From positions 248,001 through 312,000 of the forward strand of contig CAVOPA010000019.1 in NCBI GenBank assembly GCA_963697705.1: a stretch of DNA of 64,000 nucleotides. Reading direction: 5' to 3'. Positions 7,834 through 17,439 of the stretch are shown here, in pieces. Under the pieces are notes generated by a model. It searched no databases and was not told where the DNA came from. It saw nothing but the letters and a program-made list of their open reading frames with translations. Origin of the DNA: CAVUCH01 sp963697705 (GTDB taxonomy: Bacteria > Acidobacteriota > Vicinamibacteria > Vicinamibacterales > JAENWD01). The translations under genes were made by a program, and so were the position numbers. Positions within the stretch are counted from its first letter, which is position 1. Each line of letters begins with the position of its first letter.

Positions 7834-9357
7834 TCACTTCATCTGCGGAAACCCGAGATTCACGCCTCGGTGCCGCGGATCTGGCCAGCGGCTGGTGACG
7901 ACCTTGCCGCGAGTGTAGAAGTGGACGCCTTCGCGGCCGTGGATGTGCGCGTCGCCGAAGAGTGACTGCTTCCAGCCGCCGAACGAGTAGTACGCCATCG
8001 GCACGGGGATCGGCACGTTGATGCCGACCATCCCCACCTGCACTTCGTTCTGGAACCGCCGTGCGGCGCCGCCGTCGTTCGTAAACACCGCGACCCCGTT
8101 CGCGTACGGGCTGTCGTTCACGAGCGCGAGCGCCTCGTCGTACGTCGTGGCCCGAACGATGCCCAGCACCGGACCGAAGATCTCGTCGGTGTAGATCGCC
8201 ATCTCGGGCCTGACCCGATCGAACAGGCAGGGGCCCAGGAAGAAGCCGCTGTCGTGACCGGGCACCGTCACGGCGCGGCCGTCGAGCACCAGGTCCGCGC
8301 CCTCGGCTTTTCCCCGTTCCACGTACGCGGCAACTCGTGCGCGGTGTTCGCCCGTGACGAGTGGGCCCATCTCTGCGCCGGTTTCGTGGCCCGGCGCGAC
8401 CTTCAGGCGGGCGAGGCGCTCGCGCACGCGCGCCACGAGCGCGTCGGCCACGTCGCCGACCGCGACCACGACCGACACCGCCATACAGCGCTGCCCCGTG
8501 GAGCCAAACGCGGCGCTGACGGCCGAGTCCGCCGCCAGGTCGAGATCCGCGTCCGGCAGCACGACCATGTGGTTCTTCGCGCCGCCGAGCGCCTGCACGC
8601 GCTTGCCCGCGCTGGTGCCGGTTTCATATACGTACTTCGCGATCGGAGTTGACCCGACGAAGCTGACCGCCGTGATGCCCGGGTGCGCCAGGATGGCGTC
8701 GACCGCCGCCTTGTCACCGTGCACGACATTGAACACGCCGTCGGGCAGGCCGGCCTCGGCCAGCAGCTCCGCGCAGAAGTTCGCGGCCGACGGGTCTTTC
8801 TCCGACGGCTTCAGGATGAACGCGTTCCCGCACGCGATGGCGAGTGGATACATCCACATCGGCACCATCGCCGGAAAATTGAATGGCGTGATGCCGGCCA
8901 CGACGCCGAGCGGCTGCCGGATCGAGTAGCTGTCGACGCCCGACGAGACGTTCTCGGAGAACTCGCCCTTCGTGAGCTGCGCCAGCCCGCACGCGAACTC
9001 GACGACCTCGAGTCCGCGGTTCACCTCGCCGAGCGCGTCGGGCAGTACCTTGCCGTGTTCGCTGGTGAGGATCTCCGCCAGCGCGCGCTTCCGCCGCTCG
9101 AGCAGCTCGCGGAACGCGAACATGACCCGGGTGCGGACCGCGATCGACTGGTGTCCCCACGCCGCCGCCGCCGAAGCGGCCGCGGCCACAGCTCGGTCGA
9201 CGACGGCGGCGTCGGCGAATGGCACCCGCCCCGTGCGCTCACCCGTGGCCGGGTTGAAGACGTCACCCCAGCGGTCGCCCGTGTCGTCGAACGGCTTGCC
9301 GCCGATCCAGTGGGTGAGGACGTTCGGGCTGATGCTCGTCGCTGAAGTAGTCGCCAT
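7834..9357 (-). CDS. mmsA: CoA-acylating malonate/methylmalonate-semialdehyde dehydrogenase
   Basis: This 507-residue aldehyde dehydrogenase oxidises malonate semialdehyde or methylmalonate semialdehyde to acetyl-CoA or propionyl-CoA. MmsA-type signatures are THWIGGK near the N-terminus, GITPFNFPAMVPMWM around residue 160, the ALGGAKNHMVV block, and the catalytic Cys at about residue 291 in STGQRCMA. It starts four bases after the aminotransferase stop. In this operon it would finish uracil catabolism (beta-alanine to malonate semialdehyde to acetyl-CoA) and thymine catabolism (to propionyl-CoA). Valine or inositol breakdown is an alternative use. Confidence 0.93.
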   Translation of the reverse strand: MATTSATSISPNVLTHWIGGKPFDDTGDRWGDVFNPATGERTGRVPFADAAVVDRAVAAAASAAAAWGHQSIAVRTRVMFAFRELLERRKRALAEILTSEHGKVLPDALGEVNRGLEVVEFACGLAQLTKGEFSENVSSGVDSYSIRQPLGVVAGITPFNFPAMVPMWMYPLAIACGNAFILKPSEKDPSAANFCAELLAEAGLPDGVFNVVHGDKAAVDAILAHPGITAVSFVGSTPIAKYVYETGTSAGKRVQALGGAKNHMVVLPDADLDLAADSAVSAAFGSTGQRCMAVSVVVAVGDVADALVARVRERLARLKVAPGHETGAEMGPLVTGEHRARVAAYVERGKAEGADLVLDGRAVTVPGHDSGFFLGPCLFDRVRPEMAIYTDEIFGPVLGIVRATTYDEALALVNDSPYANGVAVFTNDGGAARRFQNEVQVGMVGINVPIPVPMAYYSFGGWKQSLFGDAHIHGREGVHFYTRGKVVTSRWPDPRHRGVNLGFPQMK

Positions 9358-9361
9358 GGCT

Positions 9362-10696
9362 TCACCCTGTGACTGCGGCGTCGGTCAACTCGAGGCCGCG
9401 ATCGATGATCGCGAACGCCTCGTCCATCTGGCCGGGCGTGATGATGAGCGGCGGATTGGTGAAGAACGTGTTCCACCGCACGAACGTGTACAGACCCGCG
9501 TCGCGGAACGCACGACCGAGCGCCGCCATCTCGCTGGACGTGCCGTTGAAGGGCGCCATCGGCTCGTAGGTTGACCGGTTGCGCACCAGCTCGAACAGGC
9601 CGAAGAGTCCAATCGATCGCGTCGCGCCGACCGACGGGTGGCGGCGCTCCATGTCCTGCATGTGCTCGCGCAGCCGCACGCCCATCTCCTGTGCGCGCTC
9701 GACGAGGCGCTCGCCTTCGTACACGGCGATCGTCGCCAATGCCGCCGCGCACCCGAGCGGGTGGCTGTTGTAGGTCAGCCCGCCGGGGAAGGGGCGATCC
9801 TCGAACACACGCGCGATGGCCGGCCGCATGCCCACCGCGCCGAGCTGCACGTATGCGGAGGTCAGCCCCTTGGCCATCGTGATCAGATCGGGGACGACGC
9901 CCCAGTGGTCCACGGCGAACCAGCGGCCCGTCCGTCCAAAGCCCGACATCACCTCGTCGGCGATCAGCAGGATGCCGTGGCGGTCGCAGAGCGCGCGGAC
10001 ACCCTGCATGTACCCGTCGGGCGGGACGAGCAGGCCGTTGGTGCCGACGACCGGCTCCATGATGAAGGCGGCGATCGTGTGCGCCCCTTCGTAGCGGATG
10101 ACGTCTTCGAGCGCGGCGAGCGCCTCATCGACCCGCTCGGGCTCGCGGCGTCCCCACTTGTGGAACTCGGGCGCCCGGACGATGCCCGGGATGCCCGGCT
10201 CCGCGGCCCAGCGGCGCGGATCCCCGGTGAGGGAGATGGCCCCGGCCGTAGCGCCGTGGTACGCACGGTAGCGGGCCAGTATCTTGGGCCGCCCGGTCAC
10301 GGTGCGCGCGATGCGGACGGCGTTCTCGTTGGCTTCGGCGCCGCCGTTGGTGAAAAAGAAGCGATCGATGTCGCCCGGCGCGATCTCCGTGAGCTTCACG
10401 GCCAGCCGCGCGCGCGCCTCGGTCGCCATGAACGGGTTCGCGTAGGCGAGCGTCGCGGCCTGCTCCTGGATCGCACGCACGACCGCAGGGTGGCCGTGGC
10501 CGATGTTGGTGCACATCAACTGGCTGTTGAAGTCGAGATACCGTTTGCCTTCGGGCGTCCAGAAGTACACGCCCTCCGCGCGTGCTACGGGAATGGGGTC
10601 GATCGCCGACTGCGCAGACCACTCGTAGATCGTGTGGCGCTTGCAGAGATCGACCATCTCCTGGCCGGACATGCGACTCACGGTCACGTTGCTCAC
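9362..10696 (-). CDS. Class III omega-aminotransferase (beta-alanine/beta-aminoisobutyrate type)
   Basis: This 444-residue PLP enzyme of the class III aminotransferases has the TNGGAEANENAVRIAR phosphate-binding loop, LLIADEVMSGFGRTG with the cofactor Asp near residue 247, and the PLP lysine near residue 276 in MAKGLTSAYVQLG. It should move the amino group from beta-alanine or beta-aminoisobutyrate to a keto acid, giving the semialdehyde used by the next gene. It starts with GTG at 10696, with GAGGA a few bases upstream. The substrate is inferred from its place between the permease gene and mmsA. Confidence 0.88.
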   Translation of the reverse strand: MSNVTVSRMSGQEMVDLCKRHTIYEWSAQSAIDPIPVARAEGVYFWTPEGKRYLDFNSQLMCTNIGHGHPAVVRAIQEQAATLAYANPFMATEARARLAVKLTEIAPGDIDRFFFTNGGAEANENAVRIARTVTGRPKILARYRAYHGATAGAISLTGDPRRWAAEPGIPGIVRAPEFHKWGRREPERVDEALAALEDVIRYEGAHTIAAFIMEPVVGTNGLLVPPDGYMQGVRALCDRHGILLIADEVMSGFGRTGRWFAVDHWGVVPDLITMAKGLTSAYVQLGAVGMRPAIARVFEDRPFPGGLTYNSHPLGCAAALATIAVYEGERLVERAQEMGVRLREHMQDMERRHPSVGATRSIGLFGLFELVRNRSTYEPMAPFNGTSSEMAALGRAFRDAGLYTFVRWNTFFTNPPLIITPGQMDEAFAIIDRGLELTDAAVTG

Positions 10697-10747
10697 AAGT
10701 GTCCTCGGTAAAATCGTGCAACCGGCGGGGCTACGCCTCGCGCCGCA

Positions 10748-12205
<1,458 letters not shown>

Positions 12206-12253
12206 GTCGGCAATCGGCGGCGGTGACGTTCCAGTCCGGCCAAGCCGGTGACG

Positions 12254-12458
12254 GCCCGGCTGAAGCCGGGCACTACGCGATGCAGCGTCCGGCTCCACGC
12301 CGACCAGACAAGTCAGCGTCGAGACTCCGTGTAGTGCCCGGCTTCAGCCGGGCCTCGACCGCGACGTCAGACGAGCGGCTGGCCGGAAGCCTCATCGCAA
12401 CGCCCCCTGTCGTGGCCGGCTGGCGACGGCTCCGTGTAGTGCCCGGCTTCAGCCGGGC
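12254..12458. repeat. REP cluster: one inverted and two direct hairpins
   Basis: Three copies of the GTAG-headed hairpin lie between the dihydropyrimidinase stop and the permease start: 12254-12276 (minus orientation), 12331-12353 and 12436-12458 (both plus). The first two face each other. The last two share near-identical flanks on both sides (CTCCGT before, CTCGACCGCGACGTCA after), so a segment about 105 bases long appears duplicated. The cluster splits the operon and may act as an mRNA-stability or attenuation hairpin. Confidence 0.8.
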
Positions 12459-12471
12459 CTCGACCGCGACG

Positions 12472-13866
12472 TCACACCAGCGGCGGACCGGCGACGCGTT
12501 TGACGAACTCGCCACGGCCGCCGCGGCCCTTGAACTCGCCGTGATCAACTATCACCTCGCCGCGCGAGAGCACCACGGCCGGGGCGCCGGTCACGACGCG
12601 GCCTTCGTAGGGGTTGTAGTCCACCCGCATGTGGTGCGTCGCGGCCGAGAGCGTCACCTGTTTGTCGGGATCCCAGACGACGAGGTCGCCATCCGATCCC
12701 ACGGCGATCGTGCCCTTGCGCGGCCACAGGCCGAACATCTTCGCCGGGTTCGTGGCCACGAGCTCCACGAACCGGTGGATGCTGATCCGTCGTGCCCGGA
12801 CGCCCTCCCAGATCAGCATCAGCCGTGTCTCGATGCCCGGGGCGCCGTTTGGAATCTTCGAGAAGTCGTCGGCCCCGAGCTGCTTCTGCGGCGGCTCGTT
12901 CATGCAGAACGGGCAGTGGTCAGTCGAGACCACCTGGAGGTCGTTCCGGAGCAGCCCCTTCCACAACACGTCCTGGTGCCACTGCTCCCGCAGCGGCGGC
13001 GACATCACGTACTTGGCGCCCTCGAAGCCCTCCCGCTCATAGTCGTCGTACGAGAGGAACAGGTACTGCGGACACGTTTCCGCGTAGGCGTGAAGACCCA
13101 TGTCGCGCGCCTGCTTCACCTTCTCGAGCGCGTCAGCGCACGAGAGGTGGACAATGTAGACGGGGACGCCCGCCATCTCGGCAAGCGCGATGGCGCGCGC
13201 GGTGGCCTCACCCTCGGCGCGCGTCGGCCGCGTCAGCGCATGGTACTTTGGCGCCTTCTCGCCCTTCCGCAATGCGTCCTTGACGAGCGTGTCGATCACG
13301 CCGCCGTTCTCGGCGTGCATGCAGATCAACCCGCCGTTCTCGCGCGTCTTCAGCATCGCCTTGAAGATCGTCGCATCGTCGACCATGAACACGCCGGGAT
13401 AGGCCATGAACAGCTTGAACGAGGTGACGCCCTCGTGCCGCACCATGCGGTCCATGTCGATCGACACCTGTTCGGTCAGCTCGCGCACGATCATGTGAAA
13501 CGCGTAGTCGATGACCGACTTGCCCTCGGCGCGCTGCCGCCACGCGTCGAGCGCCGGATAGAGCCCCTGGCCGAAGTCCTGGATGGCGAAGTCGATGAGC
13601 GTGGTGGTCCCGCCGTGGGCGGCGGCGACGGTGCCGGTCTCGAAGTCGTCGGCCGACCGCGTGCCGCCGAACGGCATGTCGAGGTGCGTGTGCACGTCGA
13701 TGCCGCCGGGCATCACCAGCAGGCCGGACGCTTCGACGACGGTGTCGGCCGGGAGGCTCAGGCCGCGGCCGATCAGGGAGATCACGCCCCTGTCGATGTA
13801 CACGTCTGCGTCGTAGCGGTCCGACGCGGTGACGATCGTGCCGTTCTTGATGAGCGTCGTAGACAT
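12472..13866 (-). CDS. hydA: Dihydropyrimidinase (hydantoinase-type)
   Basis: This 464-residue cyclic amidase opens dihydrouracil or dihydrothymine to the N-carbamoyl-beta-amino acid. Metal ligands are visible: HTH at residues 59-61, the carboxylated Lys at about 151 in SFKLFMAYPG, CMHAENG, VHLS, and the Asp in VVSTDHCPF. The C-terminal AKMFGLWPRKGTIAVGSDGD block is typical of D-hydantoinase/dihydropyrimidinase. It starts 30 bases after the preA stop, and three REP hairpins follow it. No N-carbamoyl-beta-alanine amidohydrolase is present in the window, so the next step must be encoded elsewhere or done by an unrecognised enzyme. Confidence 0.93.
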   Translation of the reverse strand: MSTTLIKNGTIVTASDRYDADVYIDRGVISLIGRGLSLPADTVVEASGLLVMPGGIDVHTHLDMPFGGTRSADDFETGTVAAAHGGTTTLIDFAIQDFGQGLYPALDAWRQRAEGKSVIDYAFHMIVRELTEQVSIDMDRMVRHEGVTSFKLFMAYPGVFMVDDATIFKAMLKTRENGGLICMHAENGGVIDTLVKDALRKGEKAPKYHALTRPTRAEGEATARAIALAEMAGVPVYIVHLSCADALEKVKQARDMGLHAYAETCPQYLFLSYDDYEREGFEGAKYVMSPPLREQWHQDVLWKGLLRNDLQVVSTDHCPFCMNEPPQKQLGADDFSKIPNGAPGIETRLMLIWEGVRARRISIHRFVELVATNPAKMFGLWPRKGTIAVGSDGDLVVWDPDKQVTLSAATHHMRVDYNPYEGRVVTGAPAVVLSRGEVIVDHGEFKGRGGRGEFVKRVAGPPLV

Positions 13867-13896
13867 GGCGCGATCCGTGCCGAAGCGCGGGGCCGG

Positions 13897-14979
13897 TCAG
13901 ACCGCGTAGCCCGCCTGGTCGGGCCTGCGGATCTTCGACTGGGCCACCACGCGCTCGCGCAGCAGGCCACGGAAATCGTCGAGGCCCGTCCAGCCGCGGT
14001 TCGCGTGACGTTCGAGGAAGGCACGGTAGCCGGCGGTGAGCCGTTCGATCACCGCCGGTCCGATGGCGTGATCGAGCATGGCCGCCGTGCAGATCTGGAC
14101 GGTGCCACAGCCGAGGAGGAAGTAGTTGAGCGCGTGTGCGAACTCGGAGATGCCGCCGATCCCGGAGAACGCCTTGTCGGGATACGCGCGCGTCAACTGC
14201 GCCATCTTGGCGATCGAGAGCGGGAGAATGGCCGGCCCTCCCATGCCGCCGCTCGAGACGTAGCCGTCGACGTGCATCTCGAACTCGAGCGTATCGGGAT
14301 CGACGAGCGGCAGCGAGGGGAAGGTGTTCGACGAAGAGATGGCGTCGCCGCCGCCGCGAAAGACGGCGCCGGCCTCTTCCGCGATGTCGCTCGTCGCTGG
14401 CGTGAGCTTGGCCCAGACCGGCACTCTGGCCACCTCTTTCACGACCTGCGTGACGAACGAGCAGAGCGCCTGGTCCTTGCCGATGTTCGAGCCCATGTCG
14501 GCGCGGTCCATGTGGGGGCACGAGAGGTTCAGCTCGAGGCCGTCGGCGCCGGCGTCCTGGCACGCGGTGGCCAGCGTCCGCCAGTGTTCGAGCTCGGTAT
14601 CGCTGCCGGAGCCTGCCATGATCGAGGCGATGAGGACGCGCTGCGGAAACGCCTGCTTGATGCGGGTGATGCGCGGCAGCCACCAGTCGAGCGGCTTGTC
14701 GGAGATGAGCTCCCAGTTCCACGACGAGTGCAGGACGCCGCTGCGGCCGCGGTTCATCGAGAGGGTGGACGATTCGTCGTGATACCGCAGGAACTTCGTC
14801 TTCGGACCGGCAACGTTCACGACGGGGTGCATGCCAATCGTCTTGGTCACGACGCCGCCCCAGCCGGCCTCGAACGCGTGGAGGATGTTGCTCTCGGACT
14901 CGGTCGGCGGCGCCGACGCCAGCATGAACGGATTCTCGAACCGGATGCCCGTGAACGATACGGAGAGGTCGACGCCCAT
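13897..14979 (-). CDS. preA: PreA-like dihydropyrimidine dehydrogenase catalytic subunit, short form
   Basis: This is a 360-residue FMN TIM-barrel protein related to PreA and class I/II dihydroorotate dehydrogenases (NPFMLASAPPTESESN, GWGGVVTKTIG, LELNLSCPHMDRADMGSN, VWAKLTPATSDI, FSGIGGISEFAHALNYFLLG). It would reduce uracil/thymine to the dihydro forms. The ATG at 14979 has AGGAGG seven bases upstream. Unlike E. coli PreA (about 411 aa) it has no C-terminal double 4Fe-4S ferredoxin domain; it ends soon after the barrel in RRPDQAGYAV. The NAD/FAD partner PreT is not adjacent. The electron route is therefore unclear. Confidence 0.85.
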   Translation of the reverse strand: MGVDLSVSFTGIRFENPFMLASAPPTESESNILHAFEAGWGGVVTKTIGMHPVVNVAGPKTKFLRYHDESSTLSMNRGRSGVLHSSWNWELISDKPLDWWLPRITRIKQAFPQRVLIASIMAGSGSDTELEHWRTLATACQDAGADGLELNLSCPHMDRADMGSNIGKDQALCSFVTQVVKEVARVPVWAKLTPATSDIAEEAGAVFRGGGDAISSSNTFPSLPLVDPDTLEFEMHVDGYVSSGGMGGPAILPLSIAKMAQLTRAYPDKAFSGIGGISEFAHALNYFLLGCGTVQICTAAMLDHAIGPAVIERLTAGYRAFLERHANRGWTGLDDFRGLLRERVVAQSKIRRPDQAGYAV

Positions 14980-15192
14980 GTGTGTCCTCCTGCGCCACCC
15001 GATGATTGCGGAGAATAACAGATTGGGCTGCACGCCGAACGCGAAGGCGGTCGGCGGCAGGGATGCACGTGCCTGGAGGCGACGTTCAGCTGCGCACATG
15101 CGGGCCGAGCGGTTGACGTCAGGAAGAGTGGCCGACAGACCTCGTCAATCCGTCCGGCGTCAGCGCTGATCGGCTATGCTCGGCCCACACCA

Positions 15193-15591
15193 ATGGCTAC
15201 CCAGATCTCTCCGATGCTGGCGGTGAGCAGCGGCAGCGCCGCAATCGCGTTCTACCAGGCCGCGTTCGGTGCGACGCTCCTGTGGCACCTGGATCACTCG
15301 GTTGCCGGGCTCTCGATCGATGGAGCCCAGTTTTTCCTTGCGCACGAGTCGCCCCCTCACGGCACGCGCAGCCCGGCCGCCGCAAGCTTCACGACCGTGA
15401 GGATCGAGCTCTTCGTCGACGATCCTGTGGCCGTGCACAGCAAGGCATTGGCCGCGGGAGCCGTCGAGCACAGCCCCGTGGAGGAACACACGCACGCCAC
15501 CGCCGGACCGCGCCCTATCAAGCGGATGCTCCAGGGCGCCGTGGTCGACCCGTTCGGGCACCTGTGGCTGATCGGGAAGTTCCTGGAATAG
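15193..15591 (+). CDS. VOC (glyoxalase/bleomycin-resistance fold) protein
   Basis: This 132-residue protein shows the paired beta-alpha-beta-beta-beta layout of vicinal-oxygen-chelate proteins. The PhnB/YdcJ-like start is ISPMLAVSSGSAAIAFYQAAFG and the end is GAVVDPFGHLWLIGKFLE. The conserved metal-ligand Glu/His positions are only partly evident. It may bind or convert a small hydrophobic substrate, but none can be named. A TATGCT hexamer at 15175-15180, 12 bases before the ATG, could be a -10 box, implying a very short leader. It is divergent from preA. Confidence 0.75.
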   Translation: MATQISPMLAVSSGSAAIAFYQAAFGATLLWHLDHSVAGLSIDGAQFFLAHESPPHGTRSPAAASFTTVRIELFVDDPVAVHSKALAAGAVEHSPVEEHTHATAGPRPIKRMLQGAVVDPFGHLWLIGKFLE

Positions 15592-15641
15592 AGAAGGGCA
15601 GACGGGGCCGAGCGTTCGCCGCTTCCGAATTGCGCAGGCCA

Positions 15642-16115
15642 CTAGATCAGCGAGCCGCTCTCCTTTACGTCCGTCCAGGACAATTGAGCGGCTCGCGCGA
15701 AGCCGCCCACGTATCTGACGTGCTCCGGCGTGAAGCGGACGAGCAGGAAGTCACCGAGCTCGAACCGCATCTGCGCGTCCGGGAAACGGTCGATGTACGC
15801 TTCGGCCGCCGCGAGGTACGCTTCGTCTCCTCGCCGCACCACGGAGGCCACACCGGTGATCGTCACACGCTGCAGGCGTTGCGGGTCGTCCTCGAGCGTG
15901 TCCGCCTCGCTCACGGCAAGCGACGAGCGGGGGTGTGCCAGCAGGTCCCGCGTGTGCTGCGCGAGCTGACTGACATGAAAGAGCAGGGCACCGCCACCCG
16001 GCTCGAGCGCATACGCGACCATCGACGCGAACGGCTCGCCATCGCTCAGGGTCGCCAACGCGGCCCAGCGCTGGGCGTGGATGAGTGCGGCAGCCTCGCG
16101 AGAAATAGCGGACAT
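15642..16115 (-). CDS. Pyridoxamine 5'-phosphate oxidase-like FMN-binding protein
   Basis: This ~157-residue split-barrel flavin-binding protein (HugZ/PPOX-like family) has the pattern WAALATLSDGEPFASMVAYA, then LLFHVSQLAQHTRDLLAHPRSSL, TITGVASVV and AEAYIDRFP. That pattern is typical of small FMN- or haem-binding oxidoreductases. The ATG at 16115 (MSAISREAA) is preferred over one at 16190 because the family motif starts right after it. It is convergent with the VOC gene. Substrate unknown; a general redox or haem-handling role is possible. Confidence 0.8.
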   Translation of the reverse strand: MSAISREAAALIHAQRWAALATLSDGEPFASMVAYALEPGGGALLFHVSQLAQHTRDLLAHPRSSLAVSEADTLEDDPQRLQRVTITGVASVVRRGDEAYLAAAEAYIDRFPDAQMRFELGDFLLVRFTPEHVRYVGGFARAAQLSWTDVKESGSLI

Positions 16116-16260
16116 GAGACAGGCTCCAGGCTGCAGCCTCCGGGCGTCAGGCTCGAACATCCGGGTCGAGGCTCGACTCTGGGCGGGCAACCGTCAGTCG
16201 GACTCCACGACTGTGCGCCTCCCTGAATTCCAACTCCGCATTCGAATTCTGGTTCGGAAT

Positions 16261-16879
16261 TTATCGCCCCGGGTGTCCGAATTCGGATGCGTTCGGGATG
16301 AGCTCGCGATACGCCGCATCGCTGATGGGCGTGTGCCAATGTCCGCTCGCCCTTGCCAGGCCGACAAGGCCGAGGACGATCGTGAGCGCCGCGGCCGCCA
16401 GTGCCCAGGCCGGGACGACCCGGCGCTTCGAGAGCGAGGATCGAGCGCGCCCACAGCCGGGCAGGCCGTGACACAGAGCATGCACGCCGAGCACTCGGCG
16501 GACCGCACGCTGGCCACGCGATCCACCGGCAGGCCGGCGGGGCACGCCTTCGCGCACCTGGCACAGTCGATACAGCGGTCGGCGTTACGGCGGATGCGTG
16601 TGGGGCTGAGGAGCGCCACCACACCAGCAGCACGGCAACGATCGTGACGAACACGGTATGGCCGCCGGTTTCGTAGTACCGCACGAACAGGTAGAACCGC
16701 ACGCCAATCCAAAGGTTCAGCAGCATGAACGCGAGCTGGACGGACTGGCGGATCAGTTGGTCGCGCCCTGGCCGCCGGCGGACGAACGGCTTGCGTGGAG
16801 CGCGTGTGCCCCGGCCAGTGGTCGCCAGGGCTGTACCGTCAGGGGGCACGAGGGTGAGCGGAATGGATGTGCGCGGCAT
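16261..16879 (-). pseudogene. Decayed NapH/CcoG-like polyferredoxin gene with internal loss and frameshifts
   Basis: Three reading frames must be joined to see one protein. The first frame (from the ATG at 16879) gives a membrane start, QLAFMLLNLWIGVRFYLFVR. The second carries two 4Fe-4S motifs, CIDCARCAKACP and CSACMLCVTACP. The third gives a last membrane helix (AWALAAAALTIVLGLVGLAR) and ends at 16261. Family members that begin and end this way normally have a long middle with several membrane helices and CxxxCP motifs. Here the first helix runs almost straight into the ALLSPTRIRRNAD segment before the clusters. So the middle seems deleted, in addition to frame changes near 16610 and 16435. 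Confidence 0.75.
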
Positions 16880-16903
16880 GGGCGTCGGATGATCCGGATC
16901 ACG

Positions 16904-16922
16904 GCCCGCCCTTCAGGCGGGC
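16904..16922 (+). repeat. Degenerate REP-like hairpin
   Basis: GCCCGCC, a five-base loop (CTTCA) and GGCGGGC lie between the decayed polyferredoxin and the broken OsmC gene. The stem matches the second REP stem type seen before efp (47011-47028), and the outer bases (GATCAC) also match that array, but the GTAG head is missing. Confidence 0.55.
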
Positions 16923-16928
16923 GCCCTC

Positions 16929-17353
16929 TTATCCCAGCCTTGCCGTGAGCCCGATTTGTACCCCCGCGAGCGCCTTCGACACCGGGCACCCGCTCTTCGC
17001 CGCGTTCGCCTGCCCCTGAAACGCCGCGTTGTCGAGGCCGGCACGACCGCCTCGGTGTCGAGATCGATGCGCGTGATCGCGAAGCCCTCGCCTTGCTTCT
17101 CGAGATGGACCTTGGCCGGCGTGCGCACCGACTGCGGCGGGTGGCCTGCGCGAGTAAGTGCGCCGGAGATCGCCATCGAGAAGCAGCCTGCGTGCGCCGC
17201 GCCGATCAACTCCTCCGGGTTGGTGCCGGCGCCTCGCCGAAACGGGACCGAAAATCGTACGCGCCGTCGGACGCGCCGCTCCCGAGCTCCATGTGGCCGG
17301 TGCCTTCCATCAGATTGCCTCGCCATTGCGGCGGTCGCCTGTCGTGCTGCCAC
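16929..17353 (-). pseudogene. osmC: OsmC/OhrA-family peroxide-resistance protein gene, multiply frameshifted
   Basis: The OsmC family signature is clear but spread over three frames: WRGNLMEGTGHMELGSGASD, then GTNPEELIGAAHAGCFSMAI with the first catalytic Cys, then DNAAFQGQANAAKSGCPVSK with the second Cys, ending at a TAA at 16929-16931. A GTG start at 17353 is preceded by AAGGAG. Three single-base frame changes are needed, two of them in G/C runs near 17235 and 17045. An intact OsmC reduces organic hydroperoxides with its Cys pair. As written the gene cannot make the protein. Base-calling errors are a real alternative to decay. Confidence 0.75.
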
Positions 17354-17439
17354 GGTGATGCTCCTTTGAACAATCGTTGAGGTCGCGACGCGAGCACGCG
17401 TCCCTGTGCTGCTATATTCTCCCCGTTTCCGGAGGGTGG

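Noticed and set aside
12206..12298. N-terminal extension of the NCS1 permease
   Set aside because: It would translate a REP hairpin. The ATG at 12205 gives a normal NCS1 N-terminus.
13897..14979. Loss of the catalytic Cys as evidence for an inactive PreA
   Set aside because: The mammalian enzyme has a Cys in this loop, but from memory E. coli PreA also has a MGSDVGQ-type loop without it, so its absence alone proves nothing.
12223..15018. A 931-codon open frame on the plus strand
   Set aside because: It lies antisense to hydA and preA, whose products carry clear motifs. The frame is open because of high GC, and its translation is Arg/His-rich with no domain.
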